Source of the DNA: an uncultured beta proteobacterium
GTDB lineage: Bacteria > Pseudomonadota > Gammaproteobacteria > Burkholderiales > Burkholderiaceae_C
Assembly (NCBI GenBank): GCA_903830985.1
Contig: CAIKVZ010000076.1
Location: forward strand, 1 to 55,568
DNA length: 55,568 bases
Reading direction: 5' to 3'
The first letter of the stretch is position 1, and each line of letters opens with the position of its first letter. The notes below the pieces were generated by a model. That model saw only the letters and a list, made by a program, of their open reading frames with translations. It made no database searches and was not told the origin of the DNA. Below, one piece after another: positions 49,529 through 55,568 of this stretch. The position numbers and the translations under genes are program-made.

Positions 49529-50143
49529 ATGAGTGACACTCCCGTCGATTCCACACAGATCGACTCCAGCAAACGCACCTGGTTGATTGCATCCAGCTGC
49601 GCCGGCGCAGCTGGCGGTATTGCCGCAGCAGTTCCCTTCGTCAGCAGTTTTCTGCCCTCCGAGCGTGCCAAAGCCGCCGGTGCGGCCGTGGAAGCTGACA
49701 TTTCGGCCCTGAAACCCGGGGAAAAAATGACGGTTGAATGGCGCGGCAAGCCGGTCTGGATCGTGCGACGTACGCCCGAGCAACTGGCGGCGCTCAAGAC
49801 CCTGGATGCGAAACTGGTGGACCCCAAGTCGGAGCGCAAGCCTTCTGACCAGGCTCCGGAATATGCGCGCAATGAAGCGCGTTCCATCAAGCCTGAATAT
49901 TTTGTTGCCGTGGGAATTTGCACGCATCTGGGTTGTTCGCCCTCGGACAAATTTCAGGCCGGCCCACAGCCGTCCTTGCCAAACGATTGGGCGGGCGGCT
50001 TCTTCTGCCCCTGCCATGGTTCGATGTTCGATCTGGCCGGCCGCGTTTACAAGAATGTGCCCGCGCCCGACAACCTGGAAGTTCCGCCCCATATGTACCT
50101 CTCCGATGCCAAGCTGCTCATCGGTTCCGACAAGAAGGCCTGA
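49529..50143 (+). CDS. petA: Ubiquinol-cytochrome c reductase Rieske iron-sulfur subunit
   Basis: The product has 204 residues. The Rieske 2Fe-2S ligands are CTHLGCSP (about residue 131) and CPCHGSMFDLAGR (about 154). The N-terminal anchor SSCAGAAGGIAAAVPFVSSF follows SSKRTWLI, a short basic lead; it lacks an obvious twin-Arg but is Tat-exported in relatives. It transfers electrons from quinol to cytochrome c1. First gene of petABC. Confidence 0.96.
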   Translation: MSDTPVDSTQIDSSKRTWLIASSCAGAAGGIAAAVPFVSSFLPSERAKAAGAAVEADISALKPGEKMTVEWRGKPVWIVRRTPEQLAALKTLDAKLVDPKSERKPSDQAPEYARNEARSIKPEYFVAVGICTHLGCSPSDKFQAGPQPSLPNDWAGGFFCPCHGSMFDLAGRVYKNVPAPDNLEVPPHMYLSDAKLLIGSDKKA

Positions 50144-50154
50144 GGAAATACATC

Positions 50155-51555
50155 ATGGCTGAATATCACGAAATTTCCCCCAATGCTTCGGCGCCCGCGA
50201 AGCTGCTCAATTGGGTGGACAACCGCTTCCCCCTGTCTACGCTCCTGAAGGAGCACATGACCGAGTACTACGCGCCGAAAAACTTCAACGTATGGTACGT
50301 TTTCGGTTCGCTGTCGCTGCTGGTGCTGGTGCTGCAAATTGTCACCGGCATCTTCCTGACGATGCATTACAAGCCCGACGCAGCCCTGGCTTTTGCCTCG
50401 GTTGAATACATCATGCGCGATGTGCCCTGGGGTTGGCTCATCCGCTACATGCATTCGACGGGTGCTTCGGCCTTCTTCGTCATGGTCTACCTGCACATGT
50501 ACCGTGGACTGATCTACGGCAGCTACCGCAAGCCGCGCGAGTTGGTCTGGATTTTCGGCTGCGCCATTTTCCTCGCACTGATGGCCGAAGCCTTCATGGG
50601 CTATCTGCTGCCATGGGGCCAGATGAGCTACTGGGGTGCTCAGGTGATTCTGAACATGTTCTCGGCCATTCCCTTCATTGGCCCTGATTTGGCAATCCTG
50701 GTGCGCGGTGATTTTGTGGTGGGCGACGCCACACTGAACCGCTTCTTCAGCTTCCACGTCATCGCGGTGCCGCTGGTACTGCTGGGCCTGGTTGTGGCGC
50801 ACATCATTGCGCTGCATGAAGTGGGTTCCAACAATCCTGACGGCATTGAAATCAAGGCCAACAAGGACGCCAAGGGCATTCCCCTGGACGGCATTCCCTT
50901 TCACCCCTACTACACGGTGCACGACATCTTTGCCGTCAGCGCCTTCTTGTTCGTGTTTTCCGCGATCATCTTCTTCGCTCCGGAAATGGGCGGCTACTTC
51001 CTGGAGTTCAACAACTTCATCCCGGCGGATTCTCTCAAGACGCCGCTGCACATTGCGCCGGTCTGGTACTTCACGCCCTTCTACTCGATGCTGCGTGCCA
51101 TCACCACCGAAATGATGTACGTGCTCATGGCCTGTGCCATCGCGGGTGCCGGTCTGGCCGTTGCCAAGACGCGCATGCCGGTGATCTTCAAGGCCGTCAT
51201 CGTGGGCATCACCGTCGGCCTGGTGGCGATGATGTTGCTCGTCGATGCCAAGTTCTGGGGCGTGGTGGCCATGGGCGCCGGCGTCGTGATCCTGTTCTTC
51301 CTGCCCTGGCTGGACAACAGCCCGGTCAAGTCGATCCGCTACCGACCGGACTGGCACAAATACCTGTACGCAGTTTTCGTCGTCAACTTCCTGGTGCTGG
51401 GTTATCTGGGCATGCTGCCGCCGTCACCCATCGGTGGCCGCGTGTCGCAGGTCGGAACGTTGTTCTATTTTGGCTTCTTCCTGTTGATGCCCTGGTGGAG
51501 TCGCATCGGTGAGCCCAAGCCGGTCCCCGATCGTGTCATCTACAAAGCGCATTGA
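50155..51555 (+). CDS. petB: Cytochrome b of the bc1 complex
   Basis: The product has 466 residues. This polytopic quinol-oxidising subunit has heme b ligands in the helices around YMHSTGASAFFVMVYLHMYR (about residue 99) and FFSFHVIAVPLVLLGLVVAH (about 197). The PEWY-type quinone loop appears here as IAPVWYFTPFYSMLRAI (about 300), the PxWY form. The start ATG 50155 follows SD GAGGAAA 12 nt after petA. Confidence 0.96.
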   Translation: MAEYHEISPNASAPAKLLNWVDNRFPLSTLLKEHMTEYYAPKNFNVWYVFGSLSLLVLVLQIVTGIFLTMHYKPDAALAFASVEYIMRDVPWGWLIRYMHSTGASAFFVMVYLHMYRGLIYGSYRKPRELVWIFGCAIFLALMAEAFMGYLLPWGQMSYWGAQVILNMFSAIPFIGPDLAILVRGDFVVGDATLNRFFSFHVIAVPLVLLGLVVAHIIALHEVGSNNPDGIEIKANKDAKGIPLDGIPFHPYYTVHDIFAVSAFLFVFSAIIFFAPEMGGYFLEFNNFIPADSLKTPLHIAPVWYFTPFYSMLRAITTEMMYVLMACAIAGAGLAVAKTRMPVIFKAVIVGITVGLVAMMLLVDAKFWGVVAMGAGVVILFFLPWLDNSPVKSIRYRPDWHKYLYAVFVVNFLVLGYLGMLPPSPIGGRVSQVGTLFYFGFFLLMPWWSRIGEPKPVPDRVIYKAH

Positions 51556-51571
51556 GCGGGAGAACAAGATC

Positions 51572-52345
51572 ATGACAATTACCGGATTCACCAAGAAGAT
51601 CGTCCTTGCCCTCGTCACCAGTCTGGGTCTGATGGCCGTGGCCCACGCCTCTGGCGGCGGCATGGCCTGGGACAAGGCACCTGACCGCAGCAAGGACATG
51701 GCAGCACTGCAAAACGGCGCCAAGCTGTTCGTCAACTATTGCCTGAATTGCCACTCGGCGGCGTTCATGCGCTACAACCGACTGACCGACCTGGGTTTGA
51801 CCGAGCAGCAGATCAAGGACAAGATGCTGTTCACTGACAACAAGGTCGGCGATACCATGAAGTCTGCCATCAACCCCAAGCAGGCGAGCGCCTGGTTTGG
51901 CGCCAACCCGCCGGATCTGACCGTGATCGCGCGTTCGCGCGCTGGCGATAACGGCACGGGTGCCGACTACCTGTACACCTACCTGCGCACGTTTTACCGG
52001 GACGAAGCCAAGCCCACGGGCTGGAACAACCTGGCGTTCCCGAATATCGCCATGCCACATGCCATGTGGGAACTGCAGGGCAACCGGCACGCGGTGTTCG
52101 AGACGGTCCAGGAAAATGGCCAGGAAGTGCACCACTTCAAGAGTTGGGAGCAATTGACGCCCGGGACCATGACGCCGGCGCAATTTGACGAAGCCATGGG
52201 CGACCTGGTGGGCTACCTTCAGTGGATGGGCGAGCCGGTGCAAAACACCCGCAAGAGCATCGGAATCTGGGTGCTGGCCTTCCTCGCTTTGTTGACCTTC
52301 CTGACCTGGCGCCTGAACGGAGCCTTCTGGAAGGAAGTCAAGTAA
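51572..52345 (+). CDS. petC: Cytochrome c1 of the bc1 complex
   Basis: The product has 257 residues. A signal peptide (MTITGFTKKIVLALVTSLGL, then MAVAHA) precedes the domain. The heme c motif CLNCHSAAFMRYNRL is near residue 57, and the axial Met lies around NIAMPHAMWELQG (about 168). A C-terminal helix (IGIWVLAFLALLTFLTWRL) anchors it in the membrane. It passes electrons to soluble or terminal cytochromes. ATG 51572 lies 16 nt after petB. Confidence 0.96.
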   Translation: MTITGFTKKIVLALVTSLGLMAVAHASGGGMAWDKAPDRSKDMAALQNGAKLFVNYCLNCHSAAFMRYNRLTDLGLTEQQIKDKMLFTDNKVGDTMKSAINPKQASAWFGANPPDLTVIARSRAGDNGTGADYLYTYLRTFYRDEAKPTGWNNLAFPNIAMPHAMWELQGNRHAVFETVQENGQEVHHFKSWEQLTPGTMTPAQFDEAMGDLVGYLQWMGEPVQNTRKSIGIWVLAFLALLTFLTWRLNGAFWKEVK

Positions 52346-52365
52346 TTCGCTGATCAGATCACGAC

Positions 52366-52392
52366 AGTGCGCGGCGCAAAAAACCGCGCACT
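52366..52392 (+). terminator. Hairpin after petC
   Basis: AGTGCGCGG (52366-52374) and CCGCGCACT (52384-52392) are a perfect 9-bp stem, 21 nt after the petC stop. Only TT follows, so termination would be weak or Rho-assisted. Confidence 0.5.
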
Positions 52393-52467
52393 TTAGGCAG
52401 ATCAGACGCCAAAGCGTCGCCGGGCAGGGCTTCTGAAGAGGCTCCTGCCCTTTCCATTGACAGCAGA

Positions 52468-52500
52468 AGTGAGTGGTGTCACCACTCACTTTTTGATTTT
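52468..52500 (+). terminator. Terminator-like hairpin and T-run in the sspA leader
   Basis: AGTGAGTGG, loop TGTCA, CCACTCACT, then TTTTTGATTTT. It has a 9-bp perfect stem with a T-rich tail, ending 1 nt before the sspA ribosome-binding site. It could be an ordinary terminator for pet or an attenuator for sspA. Confidence 0.7.
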
Positions 52501-52514
52501 TAGGAGTCCTTGAC

Positions 52515-53126
52515 ATGATGGTTCTTTACTCGGGAACAACTTGCCCTTTTTCCCACCGCTGCCGCTTTGTGCTGTTCGAGAAGGGCATGGATTTTGAAAT
52601 CCGTGACGTCGACCTGTACAACAAGCCCGAAGACATCAATGTGATGAACCCCTACGGCCAGGTTCCCATCCTGGTGGAGCGTGACCTGATTCTTTACGAA
52701 TCGAACATCATCAATGAATACATCGATGAGCGCTTCCCGCACCCGCAACTGATGCCCGGCGATCCCGTGGACCGCGCCCGCGTGCGCCTGTTCCTGCTCA
52801 ATTTCGAGAAGGAACTGTTTGTCCATGTGACCACGCTGGAAACGCGTGCCACCAAGGGTGCAGAAAAGACCATGGAGAAGGCGCGCGCGCACATTCGCGA
52901 TCGTCTCACCCAACTCGCGCCGGTGTTTCTGAAGAATAAATACATGCTGGGCGACAACTTCTCCATGCTCGACGTGGCGATTGCCCCGTTGCTGTGGCGC
53001 CTCGACTACTATGGCATCGACCTGAGCAAGAATGCCGCGCCGCTGTTGAAGTACGCCGAGCGCATCTTCTCGCGCCCGGCTTACATTGAAGCGCTGACAC
53101 CTTCCGAAAAAGTGATGCGCAAGTAA
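52515..53126 (+). CDS. sspA: Stringent starvation protein A (glutaredoxin/GST-fold)
   Basis: The product has 203 residues. The thioredoxin-like N-domain opens MMVLYSGTTCPFSHRCRFVL with FEIRDVDLYNKPEDINVMNP and GQVPILVERDLILYESNIIN. The GST-like C-domain has YMLGDNFSMLDVAIAPLLWR. SspA binds RNA polymerase and alters transcription under starvation and acid stress. AGGAG at 52502-52506 serves ATG 52515. It is followed by sspB. Confidence 0.94.
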   Translation: MMVLYSGTTCPFSHRCRFVLFEKGMDFEIRDVDLYNKPEDINVMNPYGQVPILVERDLILYESNIINEYIDERFPHPQLMPGDPVDRARVRLFLLNFEKELFVHVTTLETRATKGAEKTMEKARAHIRDRLTQLAPVFLKNKYMLGDNFSMLDVAIAPLLWRLDYYGIDLSKNAAPLLKYAERIFSRPAYIEALTPSEKVMRK

Positions 53127-53140
53127 GACCGGGAAGTCCG

Positions 53141-53644
53141 ATGACGAGCGCGCCGCAAAGCACTTCAACCCGCCCCTACCTGATTCGGGCGCTGTACGAA
53201 TGGTGTACCGACAACGGTTTCACTCCCTACGTCGCCGTGCTGGTGGACGAAACGGTGAAAGTGCCGCGCGAGCACGTCAAGGACGGCGAAATCGTGCTCA
53301 ACATCAGCTTTGACGCCACTCAGGCGCTCAAGCTGGGCAACGATTTCATTGAATTCAAGGCCCGGTTTACCGGCGTGGCGCGGGACATCATGGTCCCCAT
53401 CGATCGTGTGGTGGCGATTTACGCGCGGGAGAATGGACAGGGCATGGCCTTTCCACCGCCCGTGCCAGGCACGCCGGATTCGGTAGCAACGCCAGCGCGC
53501 AGCGGGTTACCCAGTACTCCACCCGAAGCTTCAGGCAATGGCGCGGGCTTGGCCGCTGTCCCCAGTACCGCAGCTTTGACCAAGCCGGTGGATGAGCCGC
53601 CCCCGCCTTCCGGACCACGTCCGAAGCTGACACGCATTAAATAG
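53141..53644 (+). CDS. sspB: ClpXP protease specificity-enhancing factor
   Basis: The product has 167 residues. The N-terminal domain STRPYLIRALYEWCTDNGFT binds ssrA-tagged proteins. PREHVKDGEIVLNISFDATQ and FTGVARDIMVPIDRVVAIYA are the conserved strands. A long Pro/Ala-rich linker leads to a short C-terminal GPRPKLTRIK, the ClpX-binding tail. It delivers tagged proteins from stalled ribosomes to ClpXP. It starts 14 nt after sspA. Confidence 0.94.
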   Translation: MTSAPQSTSTRPYLIRALYEWCTDNGFTPYVAVLVDETVKVPREHVKDGEIVLNISFDATQALKLGNDFIEFKARFTGVARDIMVPIDRVVAIYARENGQGMAFPPPVPGTPDSVATPARSGLPSTPPEASGNGAGLAAVPSTAALTKPVDEPPPPSGPRPKLTRIK

Positions 53645-53706
53645 CTGCAATTGACAAGCTGCAGAACCAGATAGTAGGCTTGCGTCCGTTAGAATCTAAG
53701 GCTTGT

Positions 53707-53782
53707 GCCGATTTAGCTCAGTTGGTAGAGCAACCGCCTTGTAAGCGGTAGGTCGTCAGTTCGATTCCGACAATCGGCACCA
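53707..53782 (+). tRNA. tRNA-Thr (anticodon UGU)
   Basis: The acceptor stem GCCGATT (53707-53713) pairs with AATCGGC (53772-53778), with ACCA at 53779-53782. The D arm contains AGCTCAGTTGGTAGAGC. The anticodon stem ACCGC/GCGGT encloses loop CTTGTAA (53738-53744) with TGT at 53740-53742. The T arm TTCGATTCC is present. CCA is encoded. Confidence 0.97.
53754..53782. other. Probable attachment site in the 3' end of tRNA-Thr
   Basis: The integrase at 53959 lies just downstream of the tRNA in the same direction. Tyrosine integrases of this group commonly use tRNA 3' ends as att sites. No second copy of this segment occurs in the window, so the other attachment site would be beyond the right edge. 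Confidence 0.5.
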
Positions 53783-53814
53783 TTTGACCGTTTCACAACG
53801 TGTCAGGAATTCTC

Positions 53815-53850
53815 AAAACCCGCTTAGCCTATAGCTACAGCGGGTTTTTT
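53815..53850 (+). terminator. Terminator after tRNA-Thr
   Basis: AAAACCCGCT (53815-53824) pairs with AGCGGGTTTT, followed by more T. An inner TAGC/GCTA extends the stem. It ends tRNA transcription before the integrase. Confidence 0.9.
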
Positions 53851-53908
53851 CTTGTCCCGGCGTGTCCCAAGGCGTACCATATCAGCAGGTAATTTTTCCA
53901 GTACTTTT

Positions 53909-53945
53909 TACAGTATCCGCGAACTTGAAAGACCGAGATACTGTA
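53909..53945. promoter_or_regulatory. Inverted repeat before the integrase
   Basis: TACAGTATC (53909-53917) and GATACTGTA (53937-53945) are perfect 9-bp inverted repeats separated by 19 bp. They end 13 nt before the integrase ATG. A binding site for a repressor, for excisionase or for the integrase arm domain is plausible. Confidence 0.4.
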
Positions 53946-53958
53946 GATCGGAGCGAAT

Positions 53959-55191
53959 ATGGCACTGACCGACACGTTCGTGAAGCAGGTTAAGCACAGC
54001 GGAAAGCCCGCTGGCGACAGGTACGCCGATGGTGGCAACATGTATTTGCTGGTGACGGCCAGCGGTAAATACTGGCGCATGGACTACGCCCATGGCGGCA
54101 AGCGCAAGACGCTGGCATTGGGTGTCTACCCTGCTGTGTCGCTCGCAAAGAGCCGCAAGCGCCGTGAAGCGGCGCGTGAGCTTCTTGCGGATGGAATAGA
54201 CCCCGTTATCGCCAAACGCGAAAGAATGGCTGAGACGGCGGCTGCGAACCAAAATACGTTCAAGGCTGTCGCCCTCGAGTGGCACGCGATGAAATCCAAG
54301 AGTTGCACTGTAGGGACTACCTCAAAGCGCCTGGCTCACATGGAGACACACATTTTTCCGGCCATTGGCCGCCGCCCAGTTGCGGACGTGAAACCGCCAG
54401 AGGTGTTGGCGATGATCAAGAAGATCGCGGCGAACGGCACGGCCTATACGGCAGGACGGATGCGCGAGATTTGTGGGCAGGTGTTCCGCTACGCCATCCA
54501 GACCGGCCGTGCCACGTACGATCCGGCGGCGGCGATGCGAGGAGTCATCGAGAAGCCTGGCGTCAAGCACCGGCCCGCACTGACAACGCGGCGCGAGTTT
54601 GGAGAGTTTGTGCGCGACTTGAGGGATACAACGCGTGCAGATCCCTTGACCAAGCTGTGCGCGCGCTTTGGCCTGCTGACCTGGACGCGCCCCAAGGAGC
54701 TCAGGCAGGCGAAATGGGACCAATTCGACCTCGAGGCGCGAGAGTGGCGCATTCCGGCCATTGCGATGAAAACCGGCAAGCACTTGCAAGCCCATACAGT
54801 GGCGCTGTCTGATCAGGCGCTGGCCATACTTCCCAAACTTCGCGAGTTGTCCGGGCACACGGACCGTCTGTTTCCCAGCGGCGGCAGCGCCGGTGGCGTG
54901 ATCAGCGAGAACACCATCAACAACCTGTTTCGGCGCATGGGCTATATCGACAAGCAAAGCCACCACGGTTTGCGGGCATCGGCACGCAGCCTGCTGAGCG
55001 AGCGCGGGTGGTCGACCGAGGCGCTGGAACGCCAGCTGGACCACAAGGAAGCCAACCAGGCCGTGGCTGCCTATGCGCGAAGTCAGCACCTTGAAGAACG
55101 CCGGCGCTTCATGGCCGATTGGGGTGCTTTGGTGGCGGCGCTGGAAAGCGGCGACAACGTCATACCCACCCGAGCTGCGCCAGGAATTTGA
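53959..55191 (+). CDS. Tyrosine recombinase/integrase (P4/DUF4102 type)
   Basis: The product has 410 residues. An N-terminal DUF4102 arm-binding domain (MALTDTFVKQVKHSGKPAGD, then YADGGNMYLLVTASGKYWRM and RKTLALGVYPAVSLAKSRK) is followed by a SAM-like core-binding domain (about 105-190). The catalytic domain shows the first Arg in LTWTRPKELRQAKW (about residue 245), then HHGLRASARSLLSERG (His-x-x-Arg, about 335) and the Tyr in AVAAYARSQHLEERRRFM (about 373). It is complete. Next to tRNA-Thr, it marks the left end of an integrated element. Confidence 0.93.
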   Translation: MALTDTFVKQVKHSGKPAGDRYADGGNMYLLVTASGKYWRMDYAHGGKRKTLALGVYPAVSLAKSRKRREAARELLADGIDPVIAKRERMAETAAANQNTFKAVALEWHAMKSKSCTVGTTSKRLAHMETHIFPAIGRRPVADVKPPEVLAMIKKIAANGTAYTAGRMREICGQVFRYAIQTGRATYDPAAAMRGVIEKPGVKHRPALTTRREFGEFVRDLRDTTRADPLTKLCARFGLLTWTRPKELRQAKWDQFDLEAREWRIPAIAMKTGKHLQAHTVALSDQALAILPKLRELSGHTDRLFPSGGSAGGVISENTINNLFRRMGYIDKQSHHGLRASARSLLSERGWSTEALERQLDHKEANQAVAAYARSQHLEERRRFMADWGALVAALESGDNVIPTRAAPGI

Positions 55192-55568
55192 ACAGTTCGC
55201 GAAGCTTGGACTCGCGGCGTGTGTCAATCCTTGGCTGGCCTCGCGCAGATTTCGACACGTTTTTACGAGTGGTCGGCGCAGCGCAACCCAAGGGCGAACC
55301 TCCCTGACGATAACGCCCTGGGGCGTCGTGCAAGTTACTCGGCAATCTGCAATGTGCGTAGCGTGTTCAATTCTTTGCCGGTGCCGACTGTCACGGTTTT
55401 AGTCCAAGTCAACTATCCTGGCCAAGCTGGTCCGCGTCAACTATCCTGGCCGCTCGGCGTCAACTATTCTGGCCGGTGGAGGCGGGGAATTTATTGAGGG
55501 CAGTTGGGCTTGGCTGTTTTGCCTTTGGTCTCCTATTAAAAATATAAATGGCTGTTTGGCAAGCGCAG
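55192..55568. other. Island region after the integrase, no convincing gene
   Basis: These 377 bases contain only short open frames without recognisable domains. The main feature is three copies of a 16-bp direct repeat (55408-55474). AT content rises at the extreme right edge (55530 on), suggesting another segment boundary. Confidence 0.5.
55408..55474. repeat. Three 16-bp direct repeats (IS21-end-like array)
   Basis: GTCAACTATCCTGGCC occurs at 55408-55423 and 55436-55451, and with one change at 55459-55474. The copies are separated by 12 and 7 bp. Iterated short repeats of this kind lie at the ends of IS21-family elements as transposase-binding sites. The element body would be to the right or lost. 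Confidence 0.5.

Noticed and set aside
55408-55474. CRISPR array
   Set aside because: There are only three 16-bp units with spacers of 12 and 7 bp and no cas genes, unlike CRISPR repeat/spacer sizes.

Overview
The window looks like chromosome of a betaproteobacterium of the order Burkholderiales, most likely family Comamonadaceae (Rhodoferax/Polaromonas-like). The evidence is a GC-rich coding style, a Burkholderiales-type trimeric porin, the linked order mlaFEDACB - ibaG - murA - hisGDCBHAFIE - hinT - tatABC, the petABC - sspAB pair, and a GC-rich intergenic repeat of a kind I associate with Comamonadaceae. Genus is inference.

Layout. Positions 1-1703 hold the 3' part of a group II intron (end of its maturase, then domains V and VI). 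It is split by an IS1111-subgroup (IS110 family) element at about 176-1629. A porin with its own promoter follows. Next is a six-gene dipeptide/oligopeptide ABC operon with an embedded M20 amidohydrolase (3320-10083), then a small RelB/ParE-like toxin-antitoxin pair. Minus-strand genes follow: an RNase II-type protein, a TonB-like protein, aroE and mtgA. On the plus strand come a 32-codon membrane peptide and eutBC (B12-dependent ethanolamine ammonia-lyase), then rodA and tldD. After a convergent TauE-type permease and a DUF1841 gene, a RAYT-type Y1 transposase bounded by perfect 25-bp inverted repeats sits directly in front of the gltBD glutamate synthase operon. The long central block (29246-45399) carries the Mla phospholipid-transport operon, an ABC-2 exporter, ibaG, murA, an almost complete histidine operon, hinT and tatABC. 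The right part has a DegS/DegQ-like protease (minus), a YkgJ-type Cys-cluster protein, a Nif3-like protein, pdxA, mscL (minus), the cytochrome bc1 genes petABC, and sspAB. The window ends with tRNA-Thr(UGU), a tyrosine integrase (the start of an integrated island running off the right edge) and a small array of direct repeats resembling an IS21-type end.

Most of the window is housekeeping. Genes with 1-8 nt start/stop overlaps form translationally coupled operons: peptide uptake (3320-10083), RNase/TonB/aroE/mtgA, eutBC, mla, and his-tat.

Main points of interest. (1) The 3' non-coding end of the IS1111 element contains two 8-nt segments flanking a small hairpin. They match the left and right halves of its own insertion site in the correct order and opposite polarity, so the bridge/seek RNA target loop can be read by eye. 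The target is the group II intron just upstream of its catalytic domain V. (2) hisH is interrupted by an in-frame TAG while the rest of the frame is intact. (3) A terminator-like hairpin plus T-run lies directly in front of the sspA ribosome-binding site. (4) The RAYT element's inverted repeats overlap the stop codon of the upstream gene and abut the gltB promoter. (5) A family repeat has been absorbed into the C-terminus of an ABC ATPase. I did not see a convincing completely new multi-gene system.
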